Positions 1 to 10,800 of a stretch of DNA of 64,000 nt are shown here, one piece after another. The DNA comes from Amphiura filiformis (Eukaryota > Echinodermata > Ophiuroidea > Amphilepidida > Amphiuridae). Each line of letters begins with the position of its first letter. The first letter of the stretch is position 1. Both the position numbers and the translations under genes were made by a program. Location: contig NW_027305496.1 of NCBI RefSeq assembly GCF_039555335.1, forward strand, positions 1,027,001-1,091,000. The letters are read 5' to 3'. The notes below the pieces were generated by a model. It ran no database searches and was not told where the DNA came from. It saw nothing but the letters and a program-made list of their open reading frames with translations.

Positions 1-326
1 GACGACGTGTGTAATCTCCGACTGTACAATGCGCGAAACTACATCACAGTAACCTATGGGTCACCGTAGTAATATAACTCGGAAAATCAATGTCCGAATC
101 ACTGACATCTTAAAAATACCCTCTTTCTTTTTATGGATATCTATAGAATCCTACCCTAAAAGAGGATGTAAAACTCACGCACAATGCCCTTAAACTGTTC
201 CAAGCTGTCGACTTGTGACCTTTTGGACCTCTCTTCGGTAGGCTACTAATCATATATATTCGATAATCTAATTTAAAAATATTCCATGAATACAAATAAT
301 AATATATGTCATCCATTTTCTATAAG

Positions 327-637
327 GCTTCCCAACAGCAAAGATAAGCACAACTCAACAGGTACCGCCAACTTCAACTGAAACTGCTTCCACAACTTCC
401 GAGAAACTCCCAACGACAGTCCAGATTTGGACATCAGAATTGTTCATAACATCGTCAACAGACCAGATGTCGACATCAGAATTATTGACCTCTTCATCAG
501 ATCAACCGACAACAGCAGCAGCGATGCCGACAAAGTCACCGACAGCACCATCAGCGCAGCCGACAAAGCCAATAGGTCATGCGACAACATCGTCTGTGCA
601 TATTGTAGTAGATATAGATGCAGATAGGATTCCGTGA
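327..637 (+). CDS. Candidate Thr/Ser/Pro-rich (mucin-like) exon
   Basis: After a possible acceptor (CCATTTTCTATAAG) one frame stays open to a TGA at 635-637. It is dominated by Thr, Ser, Pro and Gln (QVPPTSTETASTTSEK, MPTKSPTAPSAQPTKP), typical of an O-glycosylated stalk. It could end an upstream gene. It could instead be a stalk exon of the receptor at 4724: the only phase-1 GT donor is the weak GTCATG after ATAG, whose use would give an in-frame join to the CUB exon. Compositional bias alone could also keep the frame open. Confidence 0.35.
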
Positions 638-1125
638 TTTCACTGTACTCTTTCTCAGAGGATGATTTAAGGAAGCCCCGTCATGCATTGTGAAAGTGTT
701 ATCACTAGAGTTTCAACTGTCACTTTACTTTTCAAATCCCATTCAACTCTGTGCAAAAGATGTTGTTTTAGAATTGTGCGTGTGTCATTATTACTTGGTC
801 GATTTCGGAACAAAAGTGATGTGTGTTTAAAGGATAATTCACACTTTCTGTAGATACTGTAAAATGTGAAATCGACCGGCTTCTTCACAGCGGTTTTTAT
901 GTAAATATAACTGTACAAATTCAATTTAACCATGCTTTTCTATGTAGCATAGCAAAGCAGTGGTATCATGTTAATCACACTGCTCGCCTGCTGCACACTT
1001 AACCCATTGGGGTGGTGGGTAGTACTTAAATCATCCTCTGACTCTTTCTGAACACTTTATTCAATTAATAATGTCCTCCCATCTTGCTGTTCACGAAAAT
1101 GAGTGAAATTACCCATGTATCATGC

Positions 1126-1318
1126 GATTCTTTGCTTTAAAAGGTGTACTTTATTCATGTAATATCTATAAAATCAACTATGCATAAAGCGCATCAACTA
1201 TAACAGCTATTCTAAAATCTCAGTCATAACAGTAGACCATTTAGGAAAAAACTCGGAAAGCAATATTTTTCAGTAAGCTAGAGGGTCATTGATTGAGAGA
1301 GGTTATAACTTATTCAGC
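1126..1318 (+). repeat. Dispersed repeat, copy 1
   Basis: About 193 bp, from gattctttgctttaaaagg to cttattcagc, almost identical to 4109-4314. Confidence 0.85.
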
Positions 1319-1533
1319 CAATGTCAACATTTTGTCAACAGTTTTCCTGACATAATGAAGTAACACTTGTTTGGCACTTCACAATATAACAATGATGGAA
1401 AAAAACTCAAATGTTCATAATTTGTGGCACTTCTAGATTTAGACAAATTGACCCTTGGCAACGTAAGCATCGAACTCTTGTACACAAGACATAACTGTAT
1501 GACATGGAATAATAAACTGGGTTATTTATAACT

Positions 1534-1629
1534 AGATTGAATACATGAATATGTATAAGCAACGATTTCCCATGTTTAACTCAATTTGGCCAAAGTATGG
1601 ACTTGGGTGGGTTTTGTATTCAGGTATTC
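1534..1629 (-). repeat. Partial copy of the 31.5-kb TIR element
   Basis: Contains CAATTTGGCCAAAGTATGGA, CTTGGGTGGGTTTTGTATTC and ATTGAATACATGAAT, the reverse complement of the left end of the elements at 31483 and 53332. Confidence 0.7.
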
Positions 1630-1694
1630 GTGGCAGTTGTCTTCAGAAAACGTCGATTTGAAAAGGCTTATTACCTTGGTTTGTCAACTGTTTT

Positions 1695-1724
1695 AAGCGT
1701 ATAGCATTAAAATGCTATACGCTT
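1695..1724. repeat. Perfect 14-bp stem, 2-base loop palindrome
   Basis: AAGCGTATAGCATT, AA, then AATGCTATACGCTT. No gene or terminator context. Confidence 0.85.
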
Positions 1725-2268
1725 GGTTTTGGAATGATGGATGATGGGAAGACATAATTATCTATTGGATCCAAAGAAGATAATCACAGTATCCCATAAT
1801 ACATTGCGGCGAGGATTTTGAACTGGTTGAGCCAACGTGAGAAAATAACACATTGGAAATGTATTGTTGGATGCTGTGAATATATTTTTTGGTTATGGAC
1901 CATTCAAGTACTTTATTCTTGTTTTTGCTGGGTTAACCAAAATGGTTACACATTGGTGATTTAGAGGAAACAAACAGTAATGATTTACAGTATCATTTAA
2001 ATTTGATTTTATTGATTTGAAAGTATGCCACGCGAAACAACTATAGGTCTTTGTGCCTACATAATCGTTAATGTTAATTATTGCTCTTTCTGTTAACAGT
2101 AATATTTTTATTTTCTAACTCGAGTATAATCCAATCCTCGATTATAAAATATCTGAATAAGTTGCCACTTGACATTATACTAAACATGCACGACATTTAT
2201 TCAATTACTTAATTAACCAATATTTTATCATTTGTAACATTTTCGTGGTCCCTGTGTCTTTACATGTA

Positions 2269-2375
2269 TTACTTTACTTTACTTTACTTTACTTTACTTT
2301 ACTTTACTTTACTTTACTTTACTTTACTTTACTTTACTTTACTTTAATTTACTTTACGTTATTTTACTTTACTTT
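2269..2375 (+). repeat. (ACTTT)n pentanucleotide microsatellite
   Basis: About 16 perfect units, then degenerate ones (actttaattt, ttacgttatt). Confidence 0.95.
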
Positions 2376-2696
2376 GCCTCTTTACTTAACATTCCTCCTC
2401 TATTACATCAGTTACTACACTTATTAAATCTATTGCAATTTCACATTTATTCATCGATTATTAATTGCATTTGATATTTGCTTCTAATTAGTTGCCTTTC
2501 TTTCAGCAAGATCTCTTGAATTTATAACACTTAATACCAGCATTTTCTTTCCCCCTATATATCAGCATGAATGAGATCTTCAATAGTTTATCATGCTTGT
2601 AGTGCTGTTTATAAATTACTGTATATTTTTATCTTCGTCTTTAAGTCAATGTCAGCTTGTTTATGAACATACTTAACTAGCTACCTTTCTTTATAA

Positions 2697-3768
2697 CACT
2701 GTGTATACTTTCAGTCATCTGGGATTTGATCAATTAGTGGATAATTAAATCTGGTCAACCAGAAAAACTCACATTTTGGTCAGATGGAATCACCGACGTT
2801 TCGGCCAAAACCTTTGGCCTTCAGCTGGGTGGATGATTTAGGGTCATCCGAGGTCAATCGATGAGGAAGTTGCTTGATGACCCGATCCCAACCATGTGAC
2901 AGATTCACTCTAACGCCCCCGCTCCTGTTGAGTGACGGTTGTTCGGCTCGTACCCACACTGCTTCTTTGACTCCCCGTTCGTACCAACGGGGTTCACGAT
3001 CCAAAATGACAACGTCGTCAGTGTCAAAACTGTGACCACTGCCCTTAAGGTGTTTGTAGACAGCTGAATCGTTGCCACTTGAACTGGCGCGTCTATGTTG
3101 GGACATGCGACTCTGCAGTGGTTGGCCGGTTTCACCAATGTAATGTTCTTGGCACCCCTGATCTTCAGCGCACTGGACACCATACACAACACCACTTAAA
3201 CGGCCCTTGGGCTGTTTGTCCTTTGGGTGTACTAGCGACTGCCGCAGGGTATTGGTTGGCTTGAAGTGTGTAGTGATGCCGTGATCGCGGTAGATCCTCT
3301 TTAATTTCTCTGAAACATCCCCATGGTAGGGGATGGTGACAAAAGTCTTGGTACCAGAAGACGCGGTGGGTTCGCTGGCTGGTTTAGCGTCTTTCTCACC
3401 ACGATTTAGGGCCTTGTCAATTGCCCAGTCTTTGTAACCACACGTTTTCAAGGCGTGGCGCAAGTGTTGGTGCTCATTGATCTTATCAGAGTCCTTTGTG
3501 ATGATGGTATCGGCCCTGTGATAAAGAGTAGTCAAAGAAGCAGTGTGGGTACGAGCCGAACAACCGTCACTCAACAGGAGCGGGGGCGTTAGAGTGAATC
3601 TGTCACATGGTTGGGATCGGGTCATCAAGCAACTTCCTCATCGATTGACCTCGGATGACCCTAAATCATCCACCCAGCTGAAGGCCAAAGGTTTTGGCCG
3701 AAACGTCGGTGATTCCATCTGACCAAAATGTGAGTTTTTCTGGTTGACCAGATTTAATTATCCACTAA
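2697..3768 (-). mobile_element. Penelope-like element fragment between inverted arms
   Basis: Two arms of about 240 bp, 2733-2972 and 3530-3769, are near-perfect inverted copies of the element's 3' part (both hold CCGACGTTTCGGCC and a gtgagtttttctgg-type end). Between them lies unique PLE coding sequence on the minus strand. TACCTTTCTTTATAA occurs at 2682-2696 and 3769-3783, a 15-bp candidate target duplication. The reverse transcriptase is missing, so this is a 5'-truncated copy joined to an inverted copy of its own end, an arrangement known for Penelope-like elements. Confidence 0.8.
2780..3628 (-). pseudogene. Penelope-like GIY-YIG endonuclease fragment
   Basis: A 282-codon frame; its first ~30 codons are an accident of the inverted arm. 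From residue ~31: TLYHRADTI, LKTCGYKDWAIDKAL, TKTFVTIPYHGDVSEKLKR and FKPTNTLRQSLVHPKDK, the linker seen between reverse transcriptase and nuclease in Penelope proteins. Then residues ~146-230 form the GIY-YIG domain: VVYGVQC, HYIGETGQPLQSRMSQHRR (with the catalytic Arg) and AEQPSLNRSGG. Without the RT domain it cannot support its own retrotransposition. Confidence 0.8.
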
Positions 3769-4080
3769 TACCTTTCTTTATAATATTTTTCATTAGAAGT
3801 CTTTTGGTTTCTCTGCATGTAATTGCAATGCATGCCATATGTAACTGTACTTTGATATCAATACATGGTTTGTAATAAACATAATGAGCAAAATTATAAT
3901 TTATAATATTCGAAATGTATATTGCATGTGAGATTGTGCCTCTTTGTGATGGGTGTGGTGGTAGATAGAGGTTGGGCTGAGTGTGATGATCTTGTTTTAG
4001 TTTAAATGTACGTGTCTTAGCTTAATGTTTATTATACTTCTGCATATTATAGTAAAGTGTGATGTACTTTAATTTTAATA

Positions 4081-4337
4081 CAGCATTTGCAATATGTAAT
4101 GAGCAAAAGATTCTTTGCTTTAAAAGGTGTACTTTATTCATGTAATATCTATAAAATCAACTATGCATAAAGCGCATCAACTATAACAGCTATTCTAAAA
4201 TCTCAGTCATAACAGTAGACCATTTAGGAAAAAACTCGGAAAGCAGTGCCCGTGTGCAATATTTTTCAGTAAGCTAGAGGGTCATTGATTGAGAGAGGTT
4301 ATAACTTATTCAGCATTTGCAATATGTAATGAGCAAA
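4081..4337 (+). repeat. Dispersed repeat, copy 2, between 27-bp direct repeats
   Basis: Positions 4109-4314 repeat 1126-1318 with an extra 12-14 bp (gcagtgcccgtgtg region). The copy is bracketed by CAGCATTTGCAATATGTAAT plus GAGCAAAA at 4081-4107 and 4311-4337. Confidence 0.82.
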
Positions 4338-4723
4338 ATTAGAAGTGCCCAAATTACTAGTATATGTAGACCAAAATGTGTTTGGTGTGGGTTAATGTCA
4401 ATAAGGGGTGTGGGTGAGTACGGGTCGAAAGTACTATAATCGGTTGAAGATGTCCAAGCTTTTAAAAGACATGTAAACTTAGTATGAAGTCATAAAGGAT
4501 TTGAATAATTTTCTATTGGGTGATTGTCAGGGCGATAACCAGTTCTTACCCTACACTTTAATAATCTTACCTTTTTTGTTGTTATTTATTTAATATTCTG
4601 ACCGTATGACCGGGGTATAGTGGACCCAATATTAGGGGTGAAATGTCTACAATGTCTGTCCCTGGCATTGTCACTGATAATAACCGTGAGAGTTGTATGT
4701 CAGTAATGTTTATTCTTTTACAG

Positions 4724-4865
4724 ATACGTGTAGCGTAAACCCTGTGTCGATTAATATTTCGGCGAACCAAGAAATCATATGGTTGCGGTCCCCCGGATAC
4801 CCAAATATAAAATATGACAATGATAGATTATGTCGATGGAATGTACAAGCCAAGAATACATATAG
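4724..4865 (+). CDS. Receptor exon: first half of CUB domain
   Basis: The acceptor TTCTTTTACAG precedes the exon; it starts in phase 1 and ends in phase 2 before GTAACA. It reads D-T-C-S..., then [11 protein letters not shown] and LCRWNV, the typical first CUB disulfide pair and the 'SPxYPxxY' signature. It is too short and scattered in stops elsewhere to be noticed as a long ORF, but the join to 5739 completes the domain. Confidence 0.82.
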
Positions 4866-7800
4866 GTAACAATAAACTTGATAAATGTTATGTCAAAGTA
4901 CGTGCTGGTGTCTATGTCTCTGTTTGTGAGTCTGTCTGTATATCATGTCGCTTGTCTGTCTCTATACCACGTGGACAATATCACTGTGGATCTTTTATAA
5001 TAAATCCCATATCCTGTTTTTTGTTTTTGTTTTTTTTTTAATCAAAGGATATTAGTTTGTCTCCTTTACCAAGCGATATCAAATAAGTACCAACATGCTC
5101 CACATTTTAGATCAGTATGACGTCATAATGTTGTGAATACCCCCCCACGAATATGGAAAATTTCGGTTATATAACGTCATAATATTATTGATTTTTGGAT
5201 AAAACAATAACAATGTGATTTGTGTGTTGCTAAATATGACTGCAAATCACAAGCTTGAACTCTAAATCAACTAAAATAATTTTGTAAGAGCTAAAATAAT
5301 AATTTATGCTGGGCTTCAAACCCCTATCTTCTGGAAGTTTTAACCGACACCTTACTCCCGGGAAAGGTGGTACGTCTTCATTTTCTGGAATTAAGAGCTT
5401 CTCAGCACTTCAAACCTTACATCTTCTGCAACACCATGGAGATCAATGGAATTTTACATGAACTCTTCTATATCGATCACCTATACATACCTTACATCTC
5501 ACGGCAGTGTTTTATAAGAGTTTCTGATATAATTTCTTTGAGTAACCTGTTAATGTTCTTTTAAGTGAAACACTCTTTTTGTACCCGGAGAGTATCGGGA
5601 TTCCTATTTACAGACGTGCACTCGTAAAACGTTAATACGCATTTCAGATAGATGGCAACTCTTACTCATTAAGTATTTTTTCCCAATCTAGGCCGCATTT
5701 AAGTCGTTACTCACAATTTACATAACTTTCACTTATAGCATAATCATTGGTATTCAAGATATAACTCTAGACAGAGGCTTTGATTTTCTAACAATTTACG
5801 ATTCGACAAACGCGGTGACCGCTGCTCTAACAGGTGGGACGAAGCTGAAGCAGATCATATCAAAAGAAGAGCGCGTCTTGATAGAATTCGTATCAGATAG
5901 AACTGTTGTCGATAAAGGATTTAGTATTGAGCTGTCGCAGTTTGATTCTGAAGGTACGTATAAAGCAAAGATAGCAATCAAAACATGTTTTATTACTTTC
6001 TTGAATTCATTCTGTAACAGCTGTATCAGGGAACTCATATCCTTTGTACGCCACACGTATAGTGATTTAACGGGCGATTCAACATGAGCACATTTATCTT
6101 GGTTACAAAATACTATTCCACCGATTCCTGACGATTGTAGATATTCGCTGGTGAGCCCGTTTAGAACTTGATACATGATGGCGACTAAATTGCTTTATCG
6201 TGGCGGTCCATGTTAGAATATTATACTTGTATGCCTGGTTGACTGTAAAATGACATAAATTATGAATCATCTTGTGAGTTAAACAGACAATGTATTTACA
6301 AATTCTTCCTCATACTTGCCATCTTCTCCTTCGTTTCATCCATCCATCAATTCGTTCAGTAATTAAGTATAATAACTCTTTCTCTTTCTAGCGCCACTTT
6401 GTACCGATAGTACATTCCAATGTGAGAATGGATATTGCGTCGACCAATCAGCACGATGCAATGGTATTGATGATTGTTTAGACATGTCTGACGAGCAGCA
6501 ATGTGGTAAGGAAAATCCAAAATATGGTATATATAGACTATGGTAGATAGAGACATCGTACATATCGTACCGATAGCACCATGATGGCACATATCGCTGT
6601 AGAAGTGACGTAAGCCTACCATAGCAATAGATGAATACAATTACGCGTTACATATGCATTGAACCATATCATGCTGTTCACTCGCACCTGTAAGATTAGT
6701 ATCTTTGACCAGACATACACAGGTGATAAGAGCAACCTGCTTGTAGTACAGGGCGATATAGTCAAAAATTGTATTAATAATTATATTATTGCTATAGTAG
6801 TTAATCCGATTATGACATCACTACTACAGCGAATAGGGCCAAACTATATTATGTGGTTTGTTGCTGTGTATTATTTTTAGAGCAATTTGAATGTACCGAG
6901 ATGCTTCAATGTGATGATGTTTGCGTTAGGACAGATCAAATATGTGATGGCTTGGATTCATGTACGGATGGAAAAGACGAGGTCACGTGTGGTGGGTACA
7001 CGTTTTATTATACTTCTTTATTCAACTAATGCATTAATTTATTTTGTTGGGTGGGTGTTCGGTTTTATCATTTTTATTAATATTAATTTATTTGTATTTG
7101 TTAATGCTACGCGCAACGGTGTAAGTGTTGCATCCAATTGCGTGAACAACATTCTATCAATTCACGATGTTCCGAATTTTTTGGCCAATTATAAACCGAA
7201 CAAACTATAGGAATGGTTTATAATAATCTAGTATTCATTAGTATGCTGAAATTCTACATTGTACACTACCGGTACCTTCACTCTATTCTATGAATATCAT
7301 CACAATTTGTTTTTAAATGAGAAATCACTTAGGTATGTTTAACCAAATAATTGTCTTGTTTGTTTGTTTTGCTTTTCTTTTCTTCCTTTTTCCGCTGTTG
7401 ATAAAGATGTAAGTAAATGTCCCGTAGATTGCAGTTGCATGTACGATGAGGATGGACTTGATATCGAGTGTAAACGAGGATGGCTACGGTCAATGGAAGG
7501 TGTAGCAGACCTGCCAGCAACAACTCATGAGTTGTAAGTGCAGAGGACATACTGCTATCCTGTCTTTGTACTTATACGATGTATTGTTGGTCGAAGCAGT
7601 AGAAAAAAGTAGTTCACAGCATCTTGCGAATGGTAGTGAGCTTTAGCAAAAATGCCATTGCTCAATTCATAGCGAGCGTGTAGAAGAATTAAAATATCAC
7701 AGATATACTTTTGTAGGTCCTGTGGTTCTTGAGTTATGTTGTAAAGAGTGCTGAAACAACAACACTTTTGTAAAACGTACATATAACTCATTAACAACAG

Positions 7801-10800
7801 TAAATTAAGCAAGGTTACAAAGTATATGATTTGTAGAATGAAGTATTATTTTTCAGATTCAGATCATGAAAATCTTTTTTTTTTTTGCTGCTTCGACCGA
7901 CAATACCTCGTATACCCTTAAAATAAAAACGATTTCTTAACGACATCTTTTCCCTTTAATTATGAGCACAGCGCATTGAGCGTTAATCTGTCGGCGGATA
8001 TTGCCCTGAACAGTATACTTTGGTTATATCTATAAATGCGCTTTTATAAATACACACGTGACTCATGGGCACGACATACCAAGGCCACCAAGCGTGACAA
8101 AATACCCATGCATTGACCACTATACAGAAAAGGATAGGAACTCGGTAGATAAATATCATCAGATATAAGTATCTATTGAATTGCAAAATCATTACACAAA
8201 TTGCAACTCCGAATTTGTAATATGTTATCAAAAACAAGTACCGTATTTGACGACGGAAAAAAACTATTCAACTACGGAAACGTTTACTATATAATCACAA
8301 AGTTGAACAAAATAGACAATTTTGCTGCACAGTAGTTTCATGTTGTTCCGCCTTTGCATCTAAATGTATAGAAAGACCAACTGCTATGTAGAAGGTCACT
8401 TCGATACTTACTGTCTACTAGCTGTTATGACAGCGTGGAGGTGGTCACGTGCGTATTTATAAAAGCGCATTTATAAATATGACCGAAGTACACTGCTGAA
8501 TTGATATGACTGTGGGAAAAAAAAGTCGCATCGTGCTGATTGAAGTAATCAAGAATATCCATATATCGACTATTTTATTTTTCAATTTTGTTTTGTGTTG
8601 TTTGTGTTTTAAGTGTAAATTTACATAATGTGTGGAGTATATTGATCTTACAATTAACATCATTACACAAGCTTGCACAGATATTACACTCGTACACATG
8701 TGCCCCATAAATTCCGTGATATGGAAAAAAGCCTAGCTGCACTTTTGATTTTCACTGATGTATGTTAAGTGAGACCTTTAAGGTTAGCAACTATTTTAAG
8801 CTGTTGCGATTTGGTAGCATCTTGCGAATAGTAGTGAGCTTTGGCAAAAATTGCATTGGTCATTTCATGGCGAGTTTGCAGTTATACTTTTGTAGATTAT
8901 GTGGTTCTTGAGTTATGCTGTAAAGAGGGCTGAAACAACAAAACTTTTGTAAAAAAGTATCAACAACAATAAATCAAACAAGTTTTCAAAGTAAATGATT
9001 TTTAGAATGAATTAGTGCAAAACTTCAAAGTGTTATTTTTGAATAATATATTGATTTAGATAATGAATATCGATTTTTTTGTGGCTGTTTCGACCTACAA
9101 TACCTAGTTTACCCTTTACACAAAAAATTGGGAAGGTTGTTTAGGTAAACTCCCGATAAATGCACACGTACAGTGGGACTGGGAAATAGGTTTAATATTT
9201 GCATTGTAAATATATTATTAAATTATTTTCCATGATGTTTAAACGGGTGTGTTTCTTTTTGTTATTCACAAAATGGGCATTTCGTTTACGGACATAGGAA
9301 ATATTGCCCAAATGTATTAAAAGTGTATTTTTTAAGTTTATCAAAGAAAATATCCGTACTTCTTGTTTACCAATTTTATATTTAAACCTCATTACTGTTG
9401 TGCTTTATTTGCAGGACAGTTAAAGTTGAAAATGAGTTTCTGAAACCAGGCGTGTTTAAAACCCTGCAAAGACTTAAAAAACTGTAAGACTCACTCTATC
9501 TATTTTCCACAAGTTAAAACATGATCATATTCACATAATGTCATATTTTCTATAAGCTGTAAGATGAACGTGTAAGCTTTTAAGTGATACCAGCCAAGTT
9601 TGATATAAAAATGGATGGATTGAACATGATACACAAAGATATTGGTCAAGCTGCGAGTTTTAAAAGATATCGTGCGATAAATAGGTGATAGCCGAGCACA
9701 TCTTTAAAACTCACAGCGAGACTAATATCTTTGTATATCTTGTGAAAGGATATATTCGATTTTATCATTATTATGCTTTGAGAATCTGATTTGTGGTCAA
9801 AAATGTGATTTTGGGTCAAAAACGTGATTTTGGGTCAAAAACGTGAAAAACATGGTTTGTGGTCAAAAACGATATTTTGGTCAAAATCTGATTTTGGTCA
9901 AAAATTTGATTTTTGGTCAAAATGTGATTTTTGGTTAAAATTTTCTCGATTACATTCTGTAACCGCTTAAAAGTGGGGTCGCTAAACGGTGTTACGATAT
10001 CTATACGCTTCATGCATGGTGATCGTGGACTGCAAGCTGATGCAGAGATTTCAGTTTGAGGGCAGATATCCAGAATAATTGGTTTTTGAAAATGTGTATT
10101 GAGTATAGGATGGAAGGTTCTCAGAGCATAATAATGTTTGAACAGTGGACAATTGGGAAGCGTTGCTTAGATATACAGCAATTAATAACAAAACACTGCT
10201 CTGGGATTACCCCGTGGACCATCAGAATTCAGGAAAATCACTTTTTTGTAATAAGTTAATGCTGTTAAGTAATTATCAGGCCAACATGTTTCTTCATAAT
10301 TTATTTAATGCTTTTGTACAGGAACTTGCTAATTGGTGACCATACGGGTATCACTGAAATACCGTCGATGACGTTTGACAGGCTGGAACAGTTGACATTT
10401 TTGTGAGTTTAATAGAATAATTATCAGCAGGCAAATTCGTGATAACATCGCACAGTGTCGACACACAGTATTATAAATATAAACTTAATACTCCGTTGGT
10501 GAGCGACGGGCGATTGGTATTTCACCAAACGCAAGAAACGGAGTCCTATCTGATTGGCTAGAAATCGATCGCTAGATCGCTCAGTGGTGGAGTATAAACT
10601 CAAAATGGAGAGATAATATATTCAATTCGATTGAAATCAATATTCTATTATTGACGCAGATAAAGAAAGTTGCATAGTGCGTCGATAATGTACATTGTAT
10701 TATAGACAAAGCACCTGGATCTTACACGTGTTCCTTTATATAATTGTAATTCTCAAACAGTTGAATATATCACAATTTTGATTTAAAAATCGTTACGGAT

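Larger units (their letters stand above)
640..2267. other. No gene recognised
   Basis: AT-rich DNA. Only the repeat pieces at 1126-1318 and 1534-1629 and the palindrome at 1695 stand out. No signal-peptide exon with a phase-1 donor was found for the receptor downstream. Confidence 0.5.

Noticed and set aside
2245..2427. LLYFT-repeat frame
   Set aside because: Translation of the ACTTT microsatellite; no other gene signal.
6659..7210. Frames of 73 and 107 codons around LDLa 2
   Set aside because: Out of frame with the LDLa exon and extending into intron.
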